A stretch of DNA of 64,000 bases from Undaria pinnatifida. Taxonomy: Eukaryota > Sar > Phaeophyceae > Laminariales > Alariaceae. Within the stretch, counting starts at the first letter, position 1. Each line of letters starts with the position of its first letter. Below the pieces are notes generated by a model that had not been told where the DNA came from, made no database searches, and saw only the letters and a program-made list of their open reading frames with translations. The stretch is taken from positions 3,655,374-3,719,373 of the forward strand of contig JABAKD010000024.1 in NCBI GenBank assembly GCA_012845835.1, written 5' to 3'. The position numbers and the translations under genes were made by a program. Below, piece by piece: positions 1 to 12,700 of the stretch.

Positions 1-2785
1 GCTACGCGTGCATCCAGGAGTTTTTCGTGGCCCTAAATAAAGTCTTTCGGGGCCTTGTTCAGCATCCCGAAAGAGTTAAAATCTGTACTCGCAGGCGCTT
101 TTAATATTAGTCTAAACAGATTACAATCGTTTAATTAATGCTGAATTTTCCAGAACACGTTCATTTCAGACCTTCCCGAGAATTTCCGAGTAGTAGATGA
201 ACGAGTACGAACAAAAAATATGTTTTACGACGCTATATAGCACTACTAATGTCACCTTGTCCAAAGTAGTGTTATAATAATAGTGTTTTTGACAGTGTGC
301 AGTGTATAACGTGTCCCAGTATATTTTATTGTAGTATATAGTGGGTATATAGTAGACTATATACCTGGTAAGCTCGCACTCGTTTAGTGTATATGAGAAG
401 ATTTGTTTACAACAATGCATACACCCACGTACATCATGCAGCAGGCATGTGCGAACGATCCACAAAATAACACTTACTTGTGCAGCACCTATTTTGTTGC
501 TGCTTTTGTACGAATGCATACATATCACACGTTCTTGTGCATATCGGAACCCCCGCCATAAACTTTTTGTGTTCTGCTCGATCGAGCAATAAGTGTGAAT
601 GCCCACATTAATATACACAGCAATAAACTCCGCGACTCGTTAGCCCAGCTAAATGCAGTCAGAGAGCGGATCCACACACTCACTCTCGGACCTACCCGCG
701 GTAAAGAGACATTTGTTGTGGTTTTCGTGTGTTTTGCTGCTCGCGTAATACAACGGTGCCAGCAACAATGAACGCCGTTCGTTTGATTCGTTTATGAAGA
801 TCGACCTTTCATTTGGCACCATGAAATGCATGCCCATATTGGATGGATGGGTATTATAGTCACAGACTACTCACCTGTATTTTAAAACGTTTCTTTCAAT
901 AGCATCCATGTACCGCAAAAGAGCCGTTCGCTTCCAGCTCCGACAACGCCCCGGCTATACCTTGCCTTCTCGTACCGCCAGATGTACCCCCACAAGCCCT
1001 CAGAAAAGCATGCACAATGCGAGAGCATCGAAACGACCACTCGCTCCTCTTTGCGGGGCCGTACAGGTCGACCAGAGGATAACTCGACGCAATGTGTAGT
1101 GTAGATGGTAGACGAGCCCTGGGCAGGTGTCTCGAGCACCCGAGGGGTCCACGGAGTTGTCCCCTTGGTCGTTCGGAGTAGAAATAGTGCTGTGGCGCAC
1201 GGCCGCTAATTAGGATCGCGCTTTTGCTCGTGTACAAAACACATCTGATCATCCGACGCAACACAAACGTGTCCACTTGCCAGACACACAGAAAGTCGCG
1301 TCATCCATCATTTAGACGCGAATCCTATAGGGTGCTGCCTGCACCTAAAGCACAATCTCAGGCACGACTTCAGCCGTATACCGTCTGGAGCGTTCTGCAC
1401 ATACATGTGGCATCTAGCTAGAAGCGCACAACTGTAGTACACAACTCGTCGCAGTGTCGCAGTGTCACAGTAGGCACAAAAAAACAGATATAAACGCATA
1501 ATCTAGGGGTGCGAGGACTCACTGTAGCTACAAGTACCAGTATACGTCGTATATAGCTCTAGTCTAGTAGACTATATGCATACGTAAGTGCGTATCCACA
1601 CTGCTGTGAATGGCATGTACAGTACTAATAGTACGTTTTCACAAATCACATGGACGAATGGCATCGAACCTGCCCATTGGCTGAGGAGAGAGGTTCTTTG
1701 TGATATCATCCTTCTATGTATGTTGCTGGACTTTGCTTGTTGAAAGATAATACCTGGTACATTAATATCACTGTTAGTTTCCTGGACACATGACACATTC
1801 CAATCTTCTCGATCGGTTCCTTCGCCGTCTCTCCTCTTTATGGGGCAGCTAAATAAACCTGAACTTGTGGTCCGCATGGAACCAAACGGAGTTCAAACAA
1901 GCTGCCGTGCGCACAGCGCAACGTTCATCTTCGCAGGAGGGGCGCGATAGGATAAACATTTTAAGCAATATCAACAGCAGTGTTCTTCACTCACTCACTG
2001 GCTTCGCTCTCACAGAACGTCACCAGTATCATCTACTGCTACTCTAGCAAGTTGTGGGTGCAGGCAGGCGCTTTCTACAATACCGTGGCTTGCTTCGGCG
2101 AACAGCTACGGTATTGGCAGAGCCATCATCCCCACCACAAACTCAAGAGAGGCCCGGAGGCGGCCTTGTTAGGGAGAGGTGGGCGAAACGGACAGCTGTC
2201 ATTCAACGTGCAGTTCGCATTTAGTCTGGTGGCTTTTGTATTGTTTTATTTGCCTTATTAGCAGAATGCCCAGAGCCAATAATGTCAACTTGTTTGCAGC
2301 GAGCGCTTTGGAGTGGGTGTCTAATATACAACAATATCGATGCTAGCGCAGAGTACAACAATAATCGTCGCACGCAACGAAACACATTTTTCATAGCGCC
2401 TCGAGCGCTTGCAACTGGAACACGTTAGAGAAGGCGTGGCAAGGGTCATGGGGACAATCGACTAGCAGTGTATCTATGCGCCACATTGTTGGCAATGCGA
2501 GGTTGATGGTACAGCTACCTCGTCCGGCGCTATCGATGTCTACATCGCTACCCCTGTCCGTGTCAGAACACTTTTCGGTAATTGAAGGCAGATATCTCCC
2601 AAGCTTTTTACTCGACTTCCCGTCGGTGGCAATTATATCCGCCCGTCCCACCCTTTGTTAACATTACCATTCCGCTCTTACTTGACCATCGTATTTCCCT
2701 CTGTATACAATCACTCTACTCTCTTCTTGGCGCCACAGAACTCTGGACTAGCACACACACCCCACACCCCTAGGCGCAGCCATAC
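1..2785. other. 5' flank of the glycosyltransferase-like gene, no gene recognised
   Basis: Open frames on both strands here overlap each other and none shows a domain, a clear splice site pair or a strong coding signature. The promoter of the gene starting at 2786 must lie in this region or in an upstream exon, but no TATA-like or other motif stands out. Confidence 0.4.
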
Positions 2786-3397
2786 ATGTGGTACTACTCG
2801 TCCAGACGAGCAAGGGCATGGGTTATTCTCGTACTCGTCCACCTCTTCCTCGATGCCAATCATCACGCGGCCGGGAAACCACACAGACTAGAACCTGCCG
2901 AAGCGTGTGAAGAATTCGCAACCGGTTGGGGGGGCTACCCAGCACCCGCTTGGGCGCTTGAAGACTGCATGGAAGTTTGGACGCAATTCAGCGACACCCT
3001 ACCGCAAGGCCAACAGCGGCGTCTTCCCCACGTTGACCTCTGGCGTGAGACGGGTTTGGAACTGCGCCGCGCGGGGTCACCATGCCTTGCCGCGTCAAAT
3101 CCTAGTCGGGATGGGGCTGGGAGCTCAACTATTCGTCACCTGGCCTCTTGGATATTCGCGGAAGAGATGGGGTGTGATTGGGCGACACCCGATTGGGGGA
3201 AAAGGCACGTGGGGTCGGAGAATGGGACGGTCATGTACTGCCACAGGACTGCAACTGCGCAGGAGATGGACCATCCTGGCCCGACTGATGAGCTACAGGA
3301 GCTGCAGCACTGCTCGGTGGTGGACTGGCTTGCGTACTTTCAGTTCGATGTTCCGTCCGTTACCTTGCCTGAGGACGGAGCTGTCGCGGTCATTCAC
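2786..3397 (+). CDS. Glycosyltransferase-like gene, exon 1 (signal anchor and N-terminal domain)
   Basis: This 204-codon open segment starts at an ATG and ends in GTC-ATT-CAC before the donor GTGAGA. The start was chosen because it precedes a basic-hydrophobic leader (RRARAWVILVLVHLFL). Downstream are a Trp- and Cys-containing globular stretch and one N-glycosylation sequon (NGT) near residue 148. The reading frame shows protein-like composition up to the donor and then turns into low-complexity intron sequence. I do not recognise a named domain in this part. An acceptor upstream of the ATG cannot be excluded. Confidence 0.7.
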
Positions 3398-3725
3398 GTG
3401 AGAGCGTATAATATACTACCGCAAACAATTGTCATCATACATACGGAATATTATTCAAGCTACGTGTCGGTAGTTTGAATCCCAAACTCGCGTGTGAGCT
3501 AATCAGAGAACGGAGCTGTATCGGTCATCCACGCTAACAACGCTTGCTTATGGTGTTAACAAATTCCTGCACGACAGCAGTATGTCAAATAGTTTGTCCG
3601 CAAACGCACGACCGTTAGGTGAACGGAAGGCTGAGCTGTCAGTTATCCTAGCAAGCGTTGTTACAGGCAGTAACGACGGCAACAACACCACCACCACCAA
3701 CAACAACAACAACAACAACAACAAT

Positions 3726-3774
<49 letters not shown>

Positions 3775-6700
3775 GCAACAACAACAACAACAAGGCTACG
3801 GTGGGGGGGTCACTTTTTTTTTTCTGGCAGTCACCTCGGGGAAACTCGGTTGAATGACGAGTGACGAGTGATCCCTGCGAGTGACCCCCGCGTTCCATTT
3901 TTTGCGATCTTTATTAAGCTTGTCTGCAGATTTGTTTGTGTTATATAAATCCGCCATGGAACGGAAAGCTACGCTGCGCCCGAACCACTTTTTTTTCTTC
4001 AATTTTCCTCTGGTGGATGGACAACGACACCAACAACGACCAAGGCTACGGTAGGGGGGCTACCCCCATTTTCACTGGTGTGTTTGAGCCACTCGCACGA
4101 GTAGCTCTGTACCCTACAGATGAAGATGGTTTAGGAACTTGGTTTGCCGCAGCTTAGATCACCTTTGCATTGCGGATTGATTTCGTCAATGTAAAACATA
4201 AATAAAACGTAAGATTGCATAGGAACAAAGGGGTTACTCGCGCGAGTGACCCCTAGCCACTGAAACAAAAGCCCCAAAAGGGGACCCCCCTACCGTAGCC
4301 TGAGTCCAACGACACCAACAACAACGACAACAACAGACACCAACACCACCCACAACAACGACAACAACAACAACAACAGCTACGAACAGCAACAACAACA
4401 GCAACAACATCAGCAACAACAACAAACAATAGTAGTTGAAACATTTATTTATTTTTTTCACAAACTTCGAAGTATAGTCGAGTCTAGACTAATAATATAG
4501 TATTGAAAATACACACCAGCTGTGAGATCGAGGATTTTGTCGAAACTCATCTTTGCAAACTGTGTGTGTGATGCTCCGATCGCGCGTATCACGGGTTGTG
4601 TGTCCTCACGGGTTGTGTGTCCTCGCGGGTTGTGTGTCCTCACGGGTTGGGCATCCTCACGGGGTGTGTATCCTCATTAAGGTATGTATATAATCTATAC
4701 AGAGAGATACCGCAGACAAACTGCAAACATTATCCGACACCAATGTAAAGCTATTTGTACCACAAAGCCTGCCCGTTGGCTCTCCGGAGGATGGGACTGT
4801 AGCGTTCATGGTGGCAAGAAAAGTGTTTACTCAACTGCAAACACTATCTCTGCGCTTATTCGGAATGGTTTGCCCCAAAAACGTACGCGCATTTTTTCAC
4901 CCCTTTTACGACCGAAAAACGTATGCCACATTGAACGCAACGACTTTGCTATTAATAACACAAGGTGCGTCCGTACATACACCATATATATATCGGTTCA
5001 AGATCGAGGGGCGATGGGATTTAGTGAAAGATACTCTTGTTTCATGACGACAGCAACTATTTTTTACGTCAGAGGAAGTCGACAGAACAGAGCCATGGCC
5101 TAGGTATGCATTTCTTCAAACAAGTCTGCGAAAAAAGAATGCCATTCCAACGATATTAGGTTAGATGTCATTCCAACGATATTAGGTTAGATGTCATTCC
5201 AACGATATTAGGTTAGATGTCATTCCAACCATATTAGGTTAGATGTCATTCCAACGATATTGTGTTAAGAACTGAAGGATTTGTGCTACATCTAAGGCAG
5301 AACACTTCAATTATTCGTTGTGGAAGTTAGAGGGAGATGATATCCTGTACGAGTTCCAAGAACTCCCCCCCCCCACAAAACAAAAGTGTGATTAACGAGT
5401 ACGCGCGTCTAAGAGGTGGAGAGAAGGAGCAGTAGTAAACTTATTCAAGAAAGGAGAGAAGGCTGACCCGGGGAACTAACGAGAGACAACGGTATTGAGC
5501 ACCGTAGGCAAAACATTATGTAATATTTTGAACGATAGGATGGGAACAACGTTGGAGAAGGACGAAACAATAAGCGAAGGGCAAGCAGGAGTTAGGCCAA
5601 ACGTTACTAGTTGCTGCGTGTGTAGACCATGTGTACACATTAGCTGGAATAATTCAAGACAGGAAAACTCCGGGCTAACGACCTACTGTTTCTTCCTTGA
5701 TATGTACAGACGGCCTACGATACAGTATTATTGAGGAATGGGTTGTGGAAAAAATACGTGTGAAATTGGCATTATTAGAGGGAAGATGTGAAGAATTATT
5801 ATGAAAAATATTACGGAATTTGCTAAAAGTGCTGTGATGCCGGACGGGGTAATATCCACATCTATATGTTGATACTTCGATATTTCACAAGGAGTGCACG
5901 AGGATGTACACTATCACCCAAAATATTCAAGATATATAGACTGAATATTCCGCGCGCAGACTGACTAACATCAGATCAGGTATCACCCTTTTGACCCTGG
6001 TACAAGCTACACTCACTGTAGTTCCAGGGGGAGTCGCCGATCCATATCATTAATGAGGACACACACCCAGCAATAATACGCGCGATCGGAGCATCACACA
6101 CAGCTTGCAAAGAGTTTCGACAAAATCTTCGATCTCACAACCGGGAGTGCATTTTTATATTTATTTATAGAATATAGTCTAATATTATTAATGGCGTGAT
6201 AGTAGCAGTCGAAGCAGCGAAGCAAGCAGTCACGACGGGACGACGGGGGAAGATACGGTGTCGGGGTTGATGTTTGCGGATGATTTCGTGGGGATATCAC
6301 AAACACCCGAAGGATGGCAGAAACAGATAGAGAAAGCACCAGAGTACACTAGGAAATGGAGAGTGACAGCGAACGTTGAAAATATGCGAAGTAGTTGTAT
6401 GTAACGTAGATAACAAGGTGAATCCGGTAAGTTTCAGGTGGAAGTGCGGAGAAGATAAACTACCGACCATAGACCAGTATACGTACCTTAGCGTAGAGAT
6501 CTCAAAGGACTGCTAAGAGGAATAGATTAAATCGCAAGTAGGCGAGATGCATGCGATCGGAGCAGACTCACTCTCTCGCACATTGACCCTAGAATGAAAA
6601 AACATGTATCTTGATTAATCTGGTTGTTGTACCGAAGTTAGAGTATGTATGTGCTATCAGGCTTAGTTTGAGTAAGCCATTGGTTACCCTTTTGCAAGTG

Positions 6701-9700
6701 GTCAAACGCCACCAATACCTTAACAAATGGCGTCGTCGACAGGCCATGGGTTTTTTGGGCCGTGGGTTCGAGTCCCGAATCCACCATAATAAACTTGTAA
6801 CAAGCCCCTACATATCTTTGATCTCACAGCCGGAGTGTATTTGAATACTAAATGTGACCTAAACCTCCTACAAAATCTCCCCTCCCCCCCTACCCCTTCT
6901 CACTCTTCCTTGCTCAAACGCCCCACCTAATATCGAAATCCGCCAGATTAATAAACACTTCACGCACTGGATATCACCTCATTATCTTTCGAGAGCCATC
7001 CATGCCGCTGCTTCCCCCCTCCTCCCCCCCCCCCCCCCGCCCCGAACGCCCCCTTCTTCCCCACCACCCGCACCATCGCCTAGACCGAGCACCACCCGTA
7101 TAACAAACCCCTACATCTATACCACCTAAAGCCCTACCCTTCCCGCCCCCCCCCCCCCCCCCCCGCCCCCCCCCCACTCCATCCCACCCCATCGCACCCC
7201 CACCCCCTCGAACACTCCGCCCTCTCTCTACTCACTGATTGTACGACTTACCCCAGGAGATACATGATAAACTGATGCATTCTTTCCAAAACCGTCATAT
7301 TTATCCCCTTAAAATAATGTATAGTTTCCACGTACAGATTGAGCTGCCCCACCCACCCCACCCCCGCCCCACCCCCCCGCCCCCCCTATGATAAACTGGT
7401 GCATTTGTTTTTTTTTTTCCCAAAATCGTCATATTTATCCCCTTGAAGGATTTATAGCTTCCACACACAAATTACCCGCCCGTCCGCCCCCGCCCCCAGT
7501 CCCCCCCCCTCCCCCTTTCCTCCCCCCCTCTAACCCCGCTCGCTTTTGATCAAAACCAGGCCCCCACTGTTCGTAATCGTGGCGAACAAAGGAATCGATT
7601 ACCCACTGGCCTTCGTACACCTACAATTCCATTAGTCTATTACTACGCAATGCGGGTATTTGCCCACCGACAGAATCCAACCCTCTTACGTACCCCTCAC
7701 ATAGCCAGCGGGGAAAATGTATATATATCAAACCGGGAAGATGTAGACTTCGTTCCCCTTGCCTCCTCGGGAAGGCATGCTGCAAGGCATGCCCTAGCAG
7801 GCTTGTAGCGAGCGGGGGGTGTCTCTCTGGCGGGTGTAAGGCCGGACTCACCCTCAAGGAGTGATACCTTTTTGCTGCTGCGTGTGGCATCGAGGCTTAG
7901 GCGTGGCGGTAGAGTTAGGTCGTACGTGGTGCGTTAGGCATGGTCACCTACGATTCGCGCGTCTTTTCAGGCAGCAGCGGTGGAGCAGCAATGCTTAATC
8001 GGGATGCTCGTGCGCGGAGGCAGGCGCCACCACGAGCCACACTACGGCGCAGTCTCGGTTTGCGTCGAGGGAACTGCGCCGGTAGGAGGCTGGATTCGAC
8101 GGTGAAGGAGGAGGGCGACTGGCCGTCGACGGGCGGGGAAGAGACGGATTGAACTCTCCCTGAACAATAATTTTTGTTTTACAGGTCAGCACCGCAAGCT
8201 GCGTGGAGCATTTTGTATTTTTGGGACGAGGGAGAAGGGGAACCGATTGGAATTAAGTGTCAACAAGAGCAAGTGCGAAAGAGCGGGCCGAGTGAGCGAA
8301 GGCGATGAGGCGGCCATGGAGAACCACAGCAGGAGGATGGCGCACGGAAACCCACGACCCGCGCGTACACCATCGTCACGAGAGCAGCAATCGTCTTTTT
8401 TCAGCTATTTTTACGAGGCATTAGTACAACATGTTACTTACGTCACTGATTTTTGTAGAGTTTGTAGAAGAGTTGTATACCCTTCACGGGGAACGTTGTA
8501 TACCCTTCATTGGGAACGACCCCCCGCAATTTTCAATTTTCAGGCACGGGCGTCGTAGCTGCGCTGCAACCTGCCAGATAACCCGGGACGACGGGGCCAT
8601 TAGTGATACTTGTATATTGGTTCTTGGTTCGATTGCTCTTTTTTCACTGCATGCCGGCGGGTCGTCACTCTGGCAGCACTCCAGACAGCAGGCGCGTTCG
8701 GCTGTGCTCACGATTACCGCGCGGTTCGTACGGTGCAGGCAGCCCAAACGCTGTAGTTTGTAGCCGCGAGTTGGTTAGTTGTGGGGACGGGGGAACTCTA
8801 TGCTGTAGGTGAGTGGATACCCGCGGCCATGTGAGTTCAGTTTGCACATACATTGGATATTTTCACTCTTGTGCGCCTTCTTCTTCGTATCGTTCGTTTG
8901 TAGGCGGGAAAACTATGCACTCCTCCATAGTCAGGGAGTGCCCGAGCTTAAACTAGTCTGTATCACACCTTGGACCTGTAGCTCTGACTTTGCTCCCCTA
9001 CGCGCTCCGCGTGCAGGTCGTCGCCTACACAGCTGGGCCAGGTGTACCCAATGCTATCGCTCATATGACGATAAATTACCGCATTGATCTGATTGGTCAA
9101 ACTTCTTACGGACGTACAAAACCCATCGACAATGTACAGCAACAAGTTATGAAGATTTAGCACGTTATTTACTACACTTGAACACTGGGTTGCATGCTGC
9201 ATCTAACATCAAACCTTCTAGAATAGTAAACATTACCAGGCAGATGATGTAAAGGGATGTCTTCTTGCTACAATCGTCAGATATGTCCCCTTTAAGGATT
9301 TATGGTTTCCGCGGACATATTGAAAAGTCCTGCCCCCCGTCCCCCCCTCCCCTCCCCCGTCCCCGATCCGTCTTGTTAAAAAAAAACCCACCCCTTCCCC
9401 CCCCCCCCCACCCTCCCCCGATCCCTCCCCCCCCCCCCTTTTTTCTTTGTCCGCCTAGTTTGTCCAAACGCCCCACTCACAATCGAAATCGACCAGAGCA
9501 ATAAATAACCTTTATGGAGTTGGTATCAAGTCATTATCGCTCTGACCATCCATTCATTCATTCCCCCCACCCCCCTCAACCCCCCCCTCCAACGCCCCCT
9601 CTTTTCCCACCACCCGCACGATCGCCTAGACCTAGCACCACGCGTATAACAAGCCCCTACATATCTTTGATCTCACAGCCGGAGTGTATTTAATATTATT

Positions 9701-12700
9701 GGTGACCTAAACCTCCTAAAAAAGCTTTTTCGCTCTCCCTTGCTCAAACTCCCCACCTAATATCGAAATCCGCCAGATTAATAAACACTCCACGCACTGG
9801 ATATGGATATCACCTCATTATCTTTCTAGAGCCATCCATGCCGCTGTTTGCCGCCCCCCCCCCCGCCCCGAACGCTCCCTGCTTCCCCACCACCCGCACC
9901 ATCGCCTAGACTTACACGTATAACAAACCCCTACATCTATGCCACCTAAAGCCCCCCCTCCCTCCCCCCCCCCGCCCCATCCCCCACTTCCCCATCCCGC
10001 CCACCCCCACCCCCTACATCGTCGAACACTCCGCCCTCTACTCACTGATTGTACGACTTACTCCAGGATATATACATGATAAACTGATACATCCTTTCCA
10101 AAACCGTCACATTTATCCCCTCAAAATAATGTATAGTTTCCACGCACAGATTGAGCTGCTCCACCCGCCCCCCCCTGCCCCAACCCCCCTCTCGTCTATG
10201 ACAAACTGGTGCTTTTTTTTCCGAAACGGTCAGATTTATCCCCTTAAAGGATTTATAGCTTCCACGCACAAATTACCCGCCCGTCCGCCCCCGCCCCCAG
10301 TCCCCCCCCCTCCCGCCCCCCTTTTGATCAAAATCAGGCCCCCACGTCCTTAAAAACTCCGCCCTCCCCTCACCGGACATTCGACTTACAGGATTCACTT
10401 GATAAACTGATGCATTTCCTTCCACAGCTGTCAGATTTTGTCCCCCTCAGAAACAGGTTTTATAGTTTCCGCGCACAGACTGCCTAAAATCATCCTGTTG
10501 ACCCTGATAGCTACACTGTAGTTGTAAGGGGAGTCGCCGACCTATATCCTTAATGAGGACACACAACTCGTAATAATACGCGCGATCGGAGTATCACACA
10601 CAGCTTGCAAAGATGAGTTTCGACGAAATATTCGATATCACAGCTGGAGTGTATTTCAATTTTTATAATACTTCATTATTTGTTGATATTAAAAAAATAT
10701 AAATACACTCCAGCTGTGAGATCGAAGATTTTGTCGAAACTCATCTTTGTGCAAACTGTGTATGATACTCCGATCGCGCGTATCATTCGATGTTGTGTCC
10801 TCATTAACATCCTCTTCGGCGACTAATTATAAGTTGGAACTATTGTGGGTGGGATTCCCGATGGCTGAAAAAACTTTCTGGGTTTAAGCAAACCATAACT
10901 CCCAGCCTTAAAGCTCCACAACACACTTCAAATCTGTACAACAAGTATTATTGCAGTTCGAAACCGGAATGCGGCCAGAGCCTGGATTGTTACCTGGGAA
11001 AAGAGCCAATATTTCATTCAGTAAAAGGAGTAAATAGTTCACTATTTTATAAGAGTGGACAGTTTGTGAAGAATCACTTTGTTCACTAGCTTCAGTGTAA
11101 CGGCAAGAGTGCTAGGTAGGTGTAAAAAGTGTTCACTAACTTCAGTGTAACGGCGTCCGAATCTTTTTTTTTGACCCCAGTAAACACCAGGTTGCCCTTC
11201 TCGGCATTGCTCGGTTGTTCGCCCAGGGGTAGGCATTGTCGCCTGAAAGGTTTGTGCAACCACTGAGTATATCTGACGTCTGCTATAAGGCTTAGTTTGG
11301 GGAAGCTATTGGTTAACCAGTTGCAAGTGGTCAAACCGACTAATACCCCACTAATTCCTTAACAAATGGCGTCGTCGACAGACCATGGGTTTTTGGGTCG
11401 TGGGTTTGATGCCCACATCCACCATAATAAACTTTTTCAGATTTTCCCATGGCGAACTTGAAAAATACTCTCCCCGGTATACCCAGGAAATGAAACGGCT
11501 TGGATATATTGACAGGTCCGCCCGTATATCCGGCCGACCTGCTATCCCGCCGTTTCAGGGGGGGAGAGTGTTATAACGCTTAGTTCGGGTAAGCTATTGG
11601 TTAACCTTTTGCAAGTGGTCAAACGGACTAATACCCCACTAAAGTCCTTAACACGTCCCCAAGCTTAACCGCTGAACGGTTTTCCAGATCCAGATTTTTT
11701 CAGACTGCTATTATTGTGTACCTCTAAAATTTGGCATTATTAGTCTGGACCTATCACCCCATCCTATTTTGATTTTTTTTGGACAATTTTCCTCACGGAC
11801 GATGGCAACAGGAGGCGTGAAGTAGACTCAATGCGCACAACACGCAGGTTGCCAAACTATAAAGTTTCGAGAAATCCTCAATCTCAGCAACAACAGCAGT
11901 GTATATTATAAGAAATGAAAATACACTCCAGCTGTGAGATCGAAGATTTCGTCGAAACTCATCTTCGCAAGCTGTGTGTGATACTCCGATCGCGCACATT
12001 ACGAGTTGTTGTGTATAACTTTCAATCCCTAGTGTTTAATACATAAAACACGTCTTGATGTCTGTCTGCCTACCTGCCTGTCATCACGATCTCTGTAATC
12101 ATGGTCTCGCTCCCAGAGGGTTTTGGCGCCGTTTTTCCGTATGGGTAGGAAGGGTGAATGGCAAAACCAGCAGAACACAGGGTCCCGTGCCACGCTGAGT
12201 CGTGGCCGTGGCGTGCTGAGCATTTCCGACAATCCCGAGGCAGTCCTGACAGCCATCAAGCCAGCCTTGCTGCTGAAGAAAAATCTGATTGCCATTTTGG
12301 CTGCTGATTGGACTATCAAATCCACGTCAGATGCAGCCTGCTCTCTTCCAGAAGGGTTGGTGCTGAACACAAGTGTTTAACATTCCGGATTCCGACCATA
12401 GAACCACATCGAGGTTCCGCCGCAGGAGGGGATAAAAGGGTCCAATCCTCGGTTCCGGAATCTCTTCATACTCCATAGCTCCGACCAACTGGGGACGGAA
12501 ACGACTTTCCCCCGAGTCGACACCGTCCCACAAAGTATGGAAACCCCTCCACCCATCGGCTTATCGCCGATATGCTGTTGCTCGTGGAGCCAGTGGCGCC
12601 TGGGGAAGATATAGTCCCATCCCCAGAACAGAAATCCGTCCTAAAAATTACAATTCCAACAACCTCAAAGTCAAAACAGTGATCCCGCACGGTGTGGAAA

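Noticed and set aside
166-618. 150-codon minus-strand open frame at the left edge
   Set aside because: AT-rich, Tyr/Ile/Cys-biased, with no domain or splice context; consistent with chance.
3548-3898. Long open frames of poly-Leu, poly-Asn and poly-Thr
   Set aside because: They are translations of the (CAA)n microsatellite in different frames and have no coding signature outside it.
6765-6790. A tRNA gene
   Set aside because: Only the T-arm and 3' end are tRNA-like; no complete cloverleaf forms and the sequence belongs to the TRIM.
6974-7192. Gly/Arg-rich open frames, also at 9818-10045, 60061-60243 and 47495-47686
   Set aside because: They come from homopolymer G/C runs in F4 copies or from the ACC microsatellite, and are interrupted in related copies.
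12123-12380. 85-codon + strand frame as an exon of the glycosyltransferase-like gene
   Set aside because: It ends in a stop without a usable donor and an equally long minus-strand frame overlaps it; no resemblance to the rest of the protein.
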